Below, piece by piece: positions 11,915-64,000 of a DNA stretch of 64,000 nucleotides. A program made the translations under genes and the position numbers. Positions within the stretch are counted from its first letter, which is position 1, and each line of letters starts with the position of its first letter. The notes under the pieces are model-generated. The model ran no database searches, had not been told where the DNA came from, and was given only the letters and a program-made list of their open reading frames with translations. Source of the DNA: Pseudorasbora parva (lineage: Eukaryota > Chordata > Actinopteri > Cypriniformes > Gobionidae); NCBI RefSeq assembly GCF_024679245.1, contig NC_090178.1:31035242-31099241 (forward strand), in the 5' to 3' direction.

Positions 11915-13239
11915 AATATGAAAAAAAAAGGTTTTTGTATATTTTACAGGAAATTATTTAAAATATCACAGTTTTTTTGTCACTTACATAAGTATAGCAC
12001 TGTTCCAGGGGCTTCTGCTCTGTGTTTTAGCTGCAAAGGCATTTGAAATTTACATAACTGTGCTCGTAGCTAAAAAAAAAAAAATTCTTTCCCTGTTTTT
12101 TCTTTTTTTTAATTATTGATAATTTTATTTTAAAAGTATGTAGACCTAGATTTTTCAAATTGTAATGATAATTTAACCCTTAAATTAAAAAAAGGTTATT
12201 CTGAGGTCCTCAGAGGACAAAAATATCCATGTCAAATAACGGTCATAAAAAGATTTAGGCGTAAGTTTGTTCTCATTTTAAAGAAGTCTCATGGCCAGTT
12301 TTTGTTGAAGTAAAAAAACTAAAGTAAAACAATTAAAAAAGATAAAGAGGTTTAAGTTTATGGAAATTATTTATGAACATTATTTCATATAAAATACATA
12401 TTTAATAAAACATGTTGAGCTCAAAAACTGCTTAAATCATATTCATATTCTAAACCAGTTGTGTATATAAAAAATATAAAAAAGATTTTTCTTTGGGTGG
12501 AGTACAGAATTTTCTGTATTCGGTAATAGCAAAGCACTACTAGTACACAGTGGTTGGAATTGTGATTTGCAGTACAGTTTTTCTCTCAAATATTAAATAT
12601 GTATTATTAATATTTAATATTTATTAAATACAAATATTACGCACACCCACATTTTTTTTTATTACATCTAAACCACACTCTGACATCTATACCAACACAC
12701 CCACACAGTAATAGCTGCATAATTTATCCAAATGCCTCTATGCACAATACAGGAAGAAAACAGGAACAAAGCTATTATTTGCCTTATAGGCCAAACCTGA
12801 GAAAATGGCACCATCAGGTAAAAAATTAAAAACATTTTAATTTTGAAGCCTGGCCAACAAAATGAAAGCCTATAAACAAAGACTCCATAGTTAAATGGCC
12901 CTGGGATTAAACATTGTAGATTTAATGGGTTTCAGTGTGGACGTTTTTGTCCTTAAGGTCCTGAGTGCCAAAAATTATGCAGTTGGTATTAACATAGGCA
13001 AAATAAATAAATAAAAAACTGAAAAAGACTTAAATGTTGATAAGGACGCACAATGGTTAAGAAATAAAGTGAGTATACCATTATTATATGGTATAATAGC
13101 TTAGCATTACAGTATGCAATAAATAAATAAAGTATACAAAAAAGAATAAGAATTAAACCGATGGATAGATAGGTAGATAAAGAATAAAGATTATTATATA
13201 GAAAGATCTCCACTTAGCTTCCACAGGCTGTTTTGAGCA
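11915..13239. other. AT-rich non-coding sequence
   Basis: Low-complexity A/T runs, with TATTAATATTTAATAT around 12590-12640. No coding signal. Confidence 0.5.
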
Positions 13240-13396
13240 GGGTGGGGAACGTTGATCCAGAAGGACTACTCTCTTGCAGAGTTTAGCTCCAACCCTAATC
13301 AAACACACCTGAAGCTAATCAAGGGCTTCAGGATTACTGATGTTGCAGGCAGGTGAGTGTTTTTTTCAGGGTTGGAGCTTAACTCTCCATGATTTA
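13240..13396. repeat. Foldback MITE fragment (TTAGCTCCAACCCTAAT family)
   Basis: Contains TTTAGCTCCAACCCTAATCA, AACACACCTGAAGCTAATCA and the mirrored GGGTTGGAGCTTAACTCT. Relatives lie at 45620-45796, 49420-49490 and 52126-52275. It is interrupted on its right by the element at 13397-14010. Confidence 0.65.
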
Positions 13397-14010
13397 GGCC
13401 CCATCCACACGAAGCCAGAGCTTTACCAATCCGATCTTTTTTTCCCCTCTTTTCAAGAAATATCTGCGTCCACACGAGATCACCAAAACGGACTCAAGAC
13501 GATGTAGTTTAGATGCCAGGCCAGTGTGTGGCGCTGTAATTCTGCCACAGAAATACACTAAAAACAGAGAAGTGCTGTGGCTAGAAGGGGTATAACAGTG
13601 GTAGGAGGTGAGGCAAAATCTCACGGTAAAATAACAATAAATACATTTGCTACTTAACAGATGTGTTTTATTAACGTCTACACCTACCCCGACACTAAAC
13701 CTACCCTTACAATGATGCAGATACGGTAATTAAATGACGCGATATTGATGTGCACATGCCCAGTGGCTGCAGTTGTATTCCTTAACTCTTTCACCGTGCT
13801 GGGCGTAGTGTGATGACATCACCGCTACAGAAAATATACGGATTTGCTGTACACACGAAAACGGAAGATTGTCGTTTTCAGATTTATCCACTCTGGGACC
13901 TGGTTTCAGAAAATATCAGATTCATGCTTCCAAAACGCCGGATCCGTGTGGACGAAACGCTGATACGGTACAAAATGTATAGCTAAACGCATCTCCGGGT
14001 GGACGGGGCC
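13397..14010. mobile_element. Non-autonomous DNA transposon with GGCCCC ends
   Basis: Inverted ends GGCCCCATCCACACGAAG and the complement of CTCCGGGTGGACGGGGCC. GTGTGGAC/GTCCACAC motifs are also mirrored inside (13468, 13950). No transposase. A target duplication is not evident. Confidence 0.65.
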
Positions 14011-14837
14011 TTAGAGAATGATCTGAGCTCAGGGGTTTTTGTTATTTAGTGTTACAAAGCAAAAATGTGAAGTGACAGCGTAAAACAAATACGCCACCAG
14101 GCTGATGTCCCATACAATATGATGTCTTGTCAGCGTTTTTTTTTTTTTTTTTTTTGTCTGTCTTTTTCTTTCAGAACAGTGGCATAAATAATGCATTACA
14201 ATCATCTAATCCCATCATATGCAATATACTCAATGCAAGGTATCTGGCTTTTGTAGCTTTAGACTGAAGCTAAAAGTGTTGCGTCAGCCCTTCTGTAATC
14301 ACAGAACTGATCATCATGGTCTAATCGTGATGCATGCAGTCACTTCAGAATGGAGCGGGGTAAGCAGGAGTCCTTTAAGTGTGATTTGTAGTATTTCTCT
14401 CGAATTGACAATAACTTTTTTCTGGAATATGACATTAATAGTGTCCAGTTAAAATAATTTATTTTGTTGATTTAATGATTCCTCAACCCCAAAAAATGTC
14501 AGTTTAGAATGAAGGGCATGTGCCACCTTAAATTTCTGAGCCAAATATATTTTATTTTTATTATTTTTATTGACCTTTATTTAATCAGGAGAAAAGATTG
14601 ACTGAGATTAAAAATCACTTTTACAGGAGTGTCTTGGCAGCCGAGTTTGCAGATGCAATTATACAACACAATTGCAACATACAATATTAAATCCAACATA
14701 AAACCTGTTAAAAAACAGGTGTTGATTCACTCTCTAGGTTATAATTTTAAAATTATTGACACCACATTTTGTATCATTATCTCCATCCATCAAGTTTCCA
14801 AACCGGTTTGGCGGGGTATTTGAAGGAAGGATTTAGT

Positions 14838-15242
14838 AATTTTGTCTTGTTTCTAGTCTAAATATCTAAGAATTCTTAAATCAAGATGCATTTACTAGAT
14901 AAGTAAAACTACATAAGATATTTTTCTTGTTTTGTTGAAAATAAAATAAAAATGAAGGGAATTTTTGATTAAAACAAGCAAAATTATCTGCCAATGGGGT
15001 GAGAAAAATAGTCCTATTTCTGTTTGGGACGGAAACGAGAAATAAGACTTCAATCAGAAACTGATTATTTTTCTCACCCCATTGGCAGATCATTTTGCCT
15101 GTTTTAAGCAAAAACTTCAACTTCACCTTCATTTTTATTTTATTTTCAACAAAACAAGAAAAAATATCTCGTCATTTTACTTATCTAGTAAATGCATCTT
15201 GATTTAAGAATTTTTAGATATTTAGACTAGAAACAAGACGCA
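14838..15242. mobile_element. Foldback MITE, long palindrome
   Basis: The left arm (about 14847-15010: TTGTCTTGTTTCTAGTCTAA … GCCAATGGGGTGAGAAAAAT) is repeated in inverted orientation on the right (about 15068-15236: ATTTTTCTCACCCCATTGGC … GACTAGAAACAAGAC). The arms are about 165-180 bp around a spacer of about 60 bp. No coding capacity. Confidence 0.8.
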
Positions 15243-15789
15243 ATTAATAACTAAAGAGAGCTTTTTTTTTTTGCAGTGTATTCTATTTTGCCTGGAAACT
15301 CTTCCAACATGCTTGCATGTTGGGTGAAAAATAGGCATATGTTCTATTTCTAGCATGCACGCGTTTTCAGCGCGGCTCGATCCGCGCCTCCTGAGACGCG
15401 CGTCATGCAGGCAGTGTGTCACCAGCCTGAAGTCTCGCGAGATTTCCTGTGTTTACGGTTGTGACTGGTTTCTGTCTGGTTCCTGCGTGGACGGTCTGGA
15501 TTTTCTGGTTTAAATTCTCTTTGTGTGTGGTGTGCTGTCTTTATCGCATCATGGCACACCACACTCTATAGGAGCAAAATGGTTAAATCTAGGATTATTT
15601 GTCCTCATGTCACATTTTGAAAATCTTATAAGATGTAAAAAATCTTTTGGTGTGTACCAAGCATTATTTTGAATTTTTAAGCTTAGGCTAAAGAGACATG
15701 AACAAGTTCTTTAAAAAACATCTGTGATCTTTGATACATGTCTATTCTTCATGCTCTGAGTATGGTTTCACTAATAATAAATGTACATT

Positions 15790-16082
15790 TCCATAAAGCA
15801 TACATATTTGTCCATACCCATGTTGATTAGAGTAATAAAAACTTGAAACATATTAATTTAAGGTACATTTAGAACTGATAAAAATGTGCGATTAAACTGA
15901 GACTAATCGTAATTTAATTGAATATTTGTCCATCCCCATATTGATTAGAGTATTAAAAACTTGAAACATTAATGAAAGGTACATTTAGAACTTATAAAAA
16001 TGGCAATTAAATTAATCGCGAGTTAACTCATGACTATGCGATTAATCACGATTAAATATTTTCATCGATTGACAGTCCTAAT
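15790..16082. repeat. Repeat with internal tandem duplication and CGATTAAT end
   Basis: A unit of about 115 bp occurs twice (about 15807-15895 and 15922-16010: TTTGTCCAT.CCCAT.TTGATT, AAAACTTGAAACAT, GGTACATTTAGAACT). It ends in GCGATTAATCACGATTAAAT and GATTGACAGTCCTA, the terminal sequence of a MITE family common in fish. Confidence 0.6.
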
Positions 16083-19000
16083 TTAAAAAAAAAAAAAGGT
16101 CAAATTATATTATATTGTACGTTATTTGTTAAGGTTGACACAGTCTTGATGGTCTGCAGATGTCCTCTCTATCACCTGTTTTGTTGTTGTTGTAAGCTTT
16201 TTATACAGTATAATTTTAAGGTGGAGTTAAGGGCAGTTGTTTCACCCTCACATCTTTTGAATATGCCTTTGAAAATCTGAATGAAATTTAAATTGCATTT
16301 TTAACCAAATAAATTAATAGGTCCAGATAATAATAAAAAGCTGACTAGACTAAAGAAGAAAAATCACTAGACTAAAAGTTTTAGCTTTTTTTAGGAATCC
16401 ACATAATTGGGAATTTTGTGCATTTTTTTTCTTTTGCTGAATTCAAAAACATGTTATGCAATACTACGCAATACTATGTTATGACTAGGGTTATTTAGGT
16501 ACCGGTGCCATATTGTCATTGAAATGCTGCCATACATATTGGCACCAGGTTTAGGTAACCAAACCTTATGACCTCAAAACACTTTTACCATAGTGCATAA
16601 TTTGTAAACTAATACGTACACATAACCAGCTCTATAAGAAGGGCTATTCTGACATCGTAAACTTGTTCGGTAGCTCACCTGGTAGTACAACTTTACACTT
16701 GCGTTGCGGAGCACTTGTCTACGATGTTGTTTTTGAATGCGATAGAGCATTAACACATTAGTGCCACTCACCGGACATTTCACATCAGAATAATAATATA
16801 ATAATGTTTCATTTATAAAGCGCCTTTCCCAAGCTCAAGGTCTCTGTACCGGAGATTAAACCGACACAGCATCAAACATAACTATAGCATCACATACATA
16901 ATACACAGATATACGCTAACTAAATAGCAGAACATTAAACAGAAAATGGTTGGAAATACTGTAAGAAAGGGTTTTTAGTTGAGATTTGAATGAAAATATA
17001 GTAGCAGTACAACAACCAACGTAATAAAACATTCATGTTTTAGCCAGATTCATGTTTATTTGTTTCGGATAGAACACAATTTTAGCGCCTCGAACTGGAT
17101 GTTTCACTTTGAAAGTGTTGCAAAACATGCTAGACGTATCGTAATAATAATTTTGCAGAAATGTTCCCAATGAGCTTGGATTAGTCTCTCGCCTAGGACA
17201 TCAAATACGCTGGGACTGGCATTGATGCCCCTTCAAAAAATGCATACAAATGGATACTCTTGGGTAGAAAGAAAAGATGCAAATCGATGCTTGCATCAAA
17301 CAGGCGCTGCTCATTTGAGTTTGCCTCCAGCCTACACTGATGCCATTATAGCTGAAGAAGGTGGCATTATAACAGCCTAAAAGTTTTCACTTCACTTCCC
17401 ACAAAAGCGTTAGCACATCTTAATGCCGCTAAATGCCCACATTTCGATCATGTGTAATATTACTCTGTCACTACTAAAGAGTTCAGTTCCCCCCGAAGTC
17501 CCTGAACTCCCATGTCTTGATATTACAGGCAGGACGTGTGTACAGTAAGCTGCCATTAATGGAGCTTTTTGCCAGTCCAAAGCCAAGCAGAAACTTCTGC
17601 CTGGGGAGATGAGTCTAACATTGTGGCTTTTTAAATGCTGTTTGTGCTGATCGTCATGAGAGCGTGTGGGGGTTGCAGTGTGTACATGCATCCGTGTGTG
17701 TGTGTGTGAGTGTGCATGCAAGATCATTGGAGGTCTCTGTGCTTCAGTGCAATGGGCAATTAGAGCAGAAAAGTGCTGGTCCTTCCAGCCTGTCTGTCTG
17801 CCTAATTACGGCCGCACACGCGCCACATTGACTGATGTGCTGTTTGCTGTAGTCTGAGGACAGAGAGAATGAAAATCAGCTCATTAAAACATGTGCACAC
17901 ACACACACACACACAAACTCTGCTTGATCTATCCATTAATTACACTGCTAACTTGAAATGCGCTTCTCTTAGTGTATCACTGTAATGAGGATGTTTTTCG
18001 AGGAGTGACCATAAGATCCCGGTCCATATGCTGTTGGCAGAAGCATTATGGAAGGCGTGAGATGCTCACACCCATATTTACACACACTAGTGAGTCACAC
18101 GGTTCACATGCTGGCTAAACTAAACAGGCCCTTTACTGGAGTTCAGAGCTGTATTCAAGTATTGATATCAGAACATAATTAGATACAATCTGGCAAACTT
18201 TCTTTCCTTTTCAGATAGTACATGAGGGTCTTCCATAGCTGGTTTAGTCTGCACTAGTTTGAGCACCTGGGTAATGCAGCATGTACAGCATTGCATACAG
18301 TGACGGTTGTTGAGATGTTTATGGCTCTGATGTAGTGAAAATGTGTAATTATAGGTTAAGTTTTAAGGGTGTATGAGTATTGGAGATGGGATGGATTGAG
18401 TGCTTTGTTCTCTGTGTGTGTGCGTGTGTGTGTGTTTCAGCGTGTTCGTAGATCTGTGCAAGATTGATAACACACACAGGGCAAAGTGACAGGGCTTTCA
18501 CAGGACAATAGCAGTGAAATGTACATCCACATATACATATGCAGTTGCTACAAAAATATTTGACATTAAAGCTACAGTTACAAATATATATTTAATTTTA
18601 TCCAAAATGTAAAAGAACAGACATTTATAAATACAGTTTTCCATAAAAGCTGAGAAACAGAATTTTCTATTATTTTCATTAAACATTGTTTGTTTATTTA
18701 ATTTCATTGTGACAATGGGATTGTGTTTTATTACTTGATATATTTAATAAAATAGATTAGATAGATCATATCGTTGATCATATAATTTCTTTCTTCTGCT
18801 GGACACAAAGGAACTGTTTGGTTACCAACATTCTTCAAAATATCTTCTCTTGTGTCCCACAGGAGAAAGAAAGGGTGAGGGTGAATGAGTGATGACAATG
18901 TTCATTTTTGCATGGAGTATTCCTGTGTTGAAATGTTTTAATGTATACATTTTGCATAGATGTACACTGTATAAATCTATATTCAACCAAAAAAACCAGT

Positions 19001-19229
19001 TCTGCACACACATTTCAGCATAATCTGATTGCGATTCATGATTACGCAATACCAAATAACTAAATTAGTTGAATTAATTCACCTTTCAAATGAGCATGAT
19101 TAAAATATAAATGCAGCCTTGCGCTGAGCAGCATTACAGTAGCATTGTGTTGGGTCACGATAAAAAAGAACCCATTGAACGGCGGCATTTGATGTGGGAT
19201 GTTTAATTTAAAACCTGTATTGTGATGGA
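16083..19229. other. Non-coding sequence upstream of rapgef5
   Basis: A decayed interspersed repeat lies at about 16790-17030 (TTTATAAAGCGCCTTTCCCA). (TG)n and (CA)n microsatellites lie near 17693-17710, 17893-17914 and 18414-18434. The stretch 17340-17880 is less AT-rich and without recognised repeats, so it may hold regulatory sequence, but no specific element can be named. Confidence 0.45.
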
Positions 19230-19430
19230 AATCAGGGGAGCGAGACAGACAGGGGCGGGAAGACAGGGAATCTCCTTGGTGATAATGTAACCCCTCCCCC
19301 CACAGCCCTCCGGTGACGCAGCAGTCCGTGTGTGCGAGAGAGATCGGAGCCACGAGGTGCTGCTGCCTCAGAGGACGACGTCAGCGAGAGCTCCCTCCTC
19401 CTCCTCCTCCTCCTCCTCCTGGACCGAGAG
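19230..19430 (+). promoter_or_regulatory. rapgef5: Probable rapgef5 promoter and non-coding first exon
   Basis: This is one of the most GC-rich stretches in the window. It has a GC box (GGGGCGGG, about 19252), CRE-like sites (GTGACGCA about 19312, GACGTCAG about 19377) and a (CTC)n tract at about 19393-19420. The segment ends at 19430 with a good donor, GAGAG|GTAAGC. A pyrimidine-rich acceptor TTCGATTCCTCCAG ends at 19754, so a 5'UTR exon ending at 19430 may splice over a 324-bp intron to 19755, 31 nt upstream of the start codon. The transcription start is not visible. Confidence 0.5.
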
Positions 19431-19599
19431 GTAAGCAGCCACACGCCCGCTCTCACATGCGAGCAGAGCTCGACAGTGCACGCACCCTTTCTCTCTCGTC
19501 TCTCATTTCTAACTCGTGCATGTAATCTGTCCAGCCCTGCCTCTGTCACTTTATTTTTATCTCTCATCTCCCTGAAGTCATTCTCTAACGCGCTCAATC

Positions 19600-19622
19600 A
19601 CACACACACACACACACACACC
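19600..19622. repeat. (CA)n microsatellite in the 5'UTR intron
   Basis: Eleven CA dinucleotides between the putative first-exon donor and the start-codon exon. Confidence 0.85.
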
Positions 19623-19754
19623 TCATCCGAGGATGTGCTGCATTGGCGTGCGTTCTTTCCTATGGAGCTGTTTGGCTTCTGAGGGATCTTAAACCAGAAG
19701 CTCCAGAGCGCAGAAAGGGGGGGCGTCAGGCTTTTGACTCTTCGATTCCTCCAG

Positions 19755-19785
19755 GTCAATGTGGTAAGTCGGCGCCGATGTCGAC
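19755..19785 (+). promoter_or_regulatory. rapgef5: rapgef5 5'UTR segment with two upstream ATGs
   Basis: If the exon begins at 19755, two out-of-frame ATGs precede the real start. The first, at 19759, is followed by TGG TAA (a two-codon uORF ending at 19767). The second, at 19778, opens a 19-codon frame that overlaps the main start and stops at 19837. Such an arrangement usually lowers initiation at the main ATG; that consequence is inferred. Confidence 0.45.
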
Positions 19786-60999
<41,214 letters not shown>

Positions 61000-62060
61000 A
61001 ACAACTCCATACATCCTAAATCAACTACTGAACCATACGGGACAACATCCTCCCTCTTACAGAAGACTGGGATAAGTAAGTCCTCCACAAGGGGGAGACA
61101 CACTCACACCAACCACACCGAGCAGATCGTATCGAGTGTATCGTACAGCCAAAGAAATCTCTACAAGATCAATGATGTGAAAGGAAGAAAGAAGCTGAAT
61201 CGTGCAAGACTGTGAAATAAAAAAATGGCTTCTGAAATCTACAGAACAGTTGCAACATGAATGAAACATTACAGTGATCCAGTACAGACACCGCATGTTG
61301 AGAATCAGTTGTTTTTCTACAGCAGACTTTCACTCAGTAGTGTAGGACAAAGTTTTAGTTGTTTTGAGGCAGAGTAGTTTAATGAATCAAGCCAGTGGAT
61401 CTTTTTTAGCATATGCATATATGAGAAAATAATCTTCATTCATATGTACTCCAAATTTGAGTTACATGCACAAATCATAAAACAATTGAATGCATTTTTA
61501 GATCACGTCCAACAAAGTATTTGTAGACAATCAGAAAAATATCTCAAGGCAGCACACTGTATTTTAGGTACAGCATCGCTACCAGAAGCAAGAAGTAGAA
61601 CTCTAGAATAAAGCGACCATTCGTTGAACTTGCACACACTATAAGGACATCTTTAAATAATGCATATCTTTAAGAAAAGATATGCAATTTATTTTGCAGA
61701 AATAATTCTGGACTAACGTCATTGGAAAGACTGTTTGACACAACTGTGGTCAAAGGATCTGTAATGGCTTACACTAGATGGTGCTTGTGAAAAGCAAATG
61801 CAAAGATTTCTTGTGTAAGTTGTACTTTCACTTGTGAGACATTAAGATATTTATTGAACAACAAAGTTGTCCCTGATTCAGAAGGGAAGAAAACACCAAG
61901 GTTTTAAATACAAAGGAATGTAATGTAAATGTGTTCAGATGGTCTGAAGGATTTGGCGACGCCATTGATGGACCAGTCTGATAATGTCTGTGAGGTTCAT
62001 AATATGTGAACTCTGTAAATATTAAGACTTTTTTTTTTTAAATAAATGATAATAAAACAA
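61000..62060 (+). other. rapgef5: rapgef5 3' untranslated region
   Basis: After the stop codon there is no coding signal. AATAAA hexamers occur at 61216, 61607 and 62041, with another hexamer at 62185. The pair around 62041-62056 (AATAAATGATAATAAA) is the most convincing end and would give a 3'UTR of about 1.05 kb. No transposon is recognised inside. The exact cleavage site is inferred. Confidence 0.55.
62041..62056 (+). promoter_or_regulatory. Probable polyadenylation signal of rapgef5
   Basis: Two AATAAA hexamers lie 10 nt apart. Earlier AATAAA at 61216 and 61607 could serve as alternative sites. Confidence 0.5.
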
Positions 62061-63276
62061 AAAACAGGCCATAAAGCAATAGAAAGGTGTAGATCTCACC
62101 TTCAGAAAAAAAAATGTTAGCAGTGACTGACTGTAGCTGCTGTTTGCACTAGTTTTCTTTACTAAGAGCCTGACATTAAAGAAAAATAAAATCCACGGCG
62201 TTTCTTTTTTGTGTGTGCCCATGCTGTAAAATACATCATCTGCATCATAGTTTGCCTTGCTTTGAATATTACAATCTTTCAAAATGTAAACTAGACACTT
62301 ACTTCCACCTAGCGGTAGGAATGTGAACTGACAGACATTCCTAAGTCCTGTTGAGTGTAATTGTTTTTGACTGTACTAAAGCATTAACATACAATAATAT
62401 GTTTACATAGATTAAGAAAACATGCCAAGTTAAAATACTTATTTCTCTGAAAAACAACGCGCGTTTAGTGTCGGAATGTATGTTTTTGTTTTGGTCTGTG
62501 ATCCCGCCCACTGTTAATTTACCCAATAGTATTTCGACACCCTGGGCTGGCAGTTGTCTGAAAATGCACCGCATATTTGTGGAATCATCATCTTTACGTG
62601 GGTTGTGCATCTGCAAGGCTCCTCAGCGCAGAACAATTTAATGTTTTGAGGAGTTTTTGTGGCTGTGAATACTTCGGAATCACAGATTGTACGTCTTGGA
62701 AGTAGGACCAAAATAAGAATTTTCACTGGAAAATTACATCTGAACAAGCAAGTAACGTGTCTGCCACTTTTGTTCTGACCAACGGAGGAAAAAAAGGCAT
62801 TAGCCTACAATAAATCATGCACTAAAAAGAAATCATGCACTAAATCATCTCACATCAAACCGTGTAAATTATTGTTTTTACTGTGTTCTCAAATTGTTCA
62901 AGTTAACAACAGCAGCATTGTGTGACTGTATTTAGTGTGTATTAGTGTTACCTGTAGATTTTAATTTCTGAAAAGTTTAATCTTTTGCTTTTGACTCTGG
63001 GTGAATCTCCAGTTCTCTGAGTCTGACGAGCACAGTTTTCCTTTGTGTGTTAACATTTCCTATTGAAATAGAACAGTGGGAATGAGGGGAATTTGAATGG
63101 CTCGAGCTGTTTTTTGTTAAAACAACCTATAGTTTCTAATTTGCAGCTGTGAACATTATTGTTTGTAAAAGTATTGCTCGTAGTTTTGATAAAATCTCAG
63201 TGGCTACAGAAACTTCCAGTATAATTCTCTCACGGGATCACAACTCCCATACAATCATAACTTATAATACAATATA
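62061..63276. other. Non-coding sequence downstream of rapgef5
   Basis: AT-rich; no gene, RNA or recognised repeat. Confidence 0.5.
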
Positions 63277-63915
63277 TACTATATTGCCAAAAGCATTGGG
63301 ACATCCCTCCAAATAATTCAATTCAGGTGTTCCAATCACTTCTATGGCCACAGGTGTACAAAATCAAACACCTAGCCATGCAGACGCTTCTACAAACATT
63401 TGTGAACGAATGGGTCACTCTCAGGAGCTCAGTGAATGTGGTAGAAAGTAGTAGACCACGAAGTGGCCACGTAAAGTCACAGAGTGGGGTCAGTGCATGC
63501 TGAGGCACACAGTACGCAGAAGTCAGCGTCTTTCTGCAGAGTCAATAGCTACAGACCTCTAAACTTTGTGTGGCCTTCAGATTAGCTCAAGAACAGTGTT
63601 TAGAGAGCTTCATGGAATGGGTTTCCATGACCGAGCAGCTGCATCCCAGCCTTACATCACCAAGTGCAATGCAAAGCGTCAGATGCAGTGGTGTAAGGCA
63701 CGCCTCCACTGGACTCTAGAGCAGTGGAGACGTGTTCTCTGGAGTGACCAAACACACTCCTAAATCTTGTAGAAAGCCTTCCTAGAAGAGTTGAAGCTGT
63801 TATAGCTGCAAAGGGTGGGCAACTCCATATTAAACCCTACGGATTAACAATGGGATGTCATTAAAGTTCATGTGCATGCAAAGGCAGGTTTCCTAAAACT
63901 TTTGGCAATATAATG
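63277..63915 (+). mobile_element. Tc1-like element, internally deleted
   Basis: Left end TACTATATTGCCAAAAGCAT and right end TTTTGGCAATATAATG, flanked by TA. Transposase remnants: a spoiled start (ATGGGTCACTCTCAGGAGCT), then CGLQISSRTVFRELHGMGFH and WTLEQWRRVLWSDQTHS, stopping at the first Asp region. After 63760 most of the DDE core is missing before the right end. Length 639 bp against the 1.2 kb or more usual for the family. Confidence 0.85.
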
Positions 63916-64000
63916 TATATTATCAAATATAGTAAGCCTAACATATTAAAATAAAATTATTATTTTTTGTTTAATATGAATGCCAGAAATTAATACATTT

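Overview
The window is vertebrate nuclear DNA from a teleost, most likely a cyprinid (carp/zebrafish group). Two things point there. The only clear cellular gene is an intron-rich vertebrate Rap exchange factor, and the non-coding sequence is packed with fish-type DNA transposons: Tc1/mariner, piggyBac-like TTAA elements, hAT-like and foldback MITEs, a tRNA-derived SINE remnant and a non-LTR LINE fragment. There are no operons, ribosome-binding sites or CRISPR arrays.

The gene is rapgef5 (MR-GEF/Repac) on the + strand. I could assemble a complete 16-exon coding sequence (19786-60999, 1821 nt, 606 residues plus stop), with every junction in frame. Its order is an acidic N-terminus, REM domain, Ras-association domain and CDC25-type RasGEF domain. 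A GC-rich segment at about 19230-19430 looks like the promoter and a non-coding first exon, joined through a short intron to the exon carrying the start codon. The 3'UTR runs from 61000 to about 62060. The second intron within the coding sequence is an AT-AC (U12, minor spliceosome) intron with textbook donor and branch-point signals; this is the best molecular observation in the window. An isolated open exon at 5725-5908 could be an alternative upstream exon, possibly the start of a DEP domain in a longer isoform, but this is unproven.

Layout. 1-5 kb: non-coding, with two piggyBac-like elements. 5.4-5.9 kb: candidate exon. 7.3-9.6 kb: Tc1 fragment and a second copy of the long piggyBac-like element, inverted relative to the first. 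10.35-11.9 kb: degenerate Tc1 element. 13.2-16.1 kb: hAT-like and foldback elements. 19.2-20.2 kb: promoter, 5'UTR and first coding exon. 20.2-40.2 kb: intron 1, holding two further Tc1-like elements, a 30-bp minisatellite, a 1.2-kb hAT-like element with an 8-bp target duplication, a SINE remnant, and a pair of related non-transposon-like segments 10 kb apart. 40.2-61 kb: exons 2-16 with introns carrying a nested transposon cluster (42.0-43.8 kb), a Tc1 MITE, a Tc1 inserted in a TA/CA microsatellite, and several TTAA MITEs, one only 72 bp upstream of exon 6. 61-64 kb: 3'UTR, non-coding sequence and an internally deleted Tc1.

All transposase genes seen are broken by stops, frameshifts, truncations or deletions. 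No autonomous element and no second protein-coding gene could be supported. Intron numbers in the entries count introns within the coding sequence.
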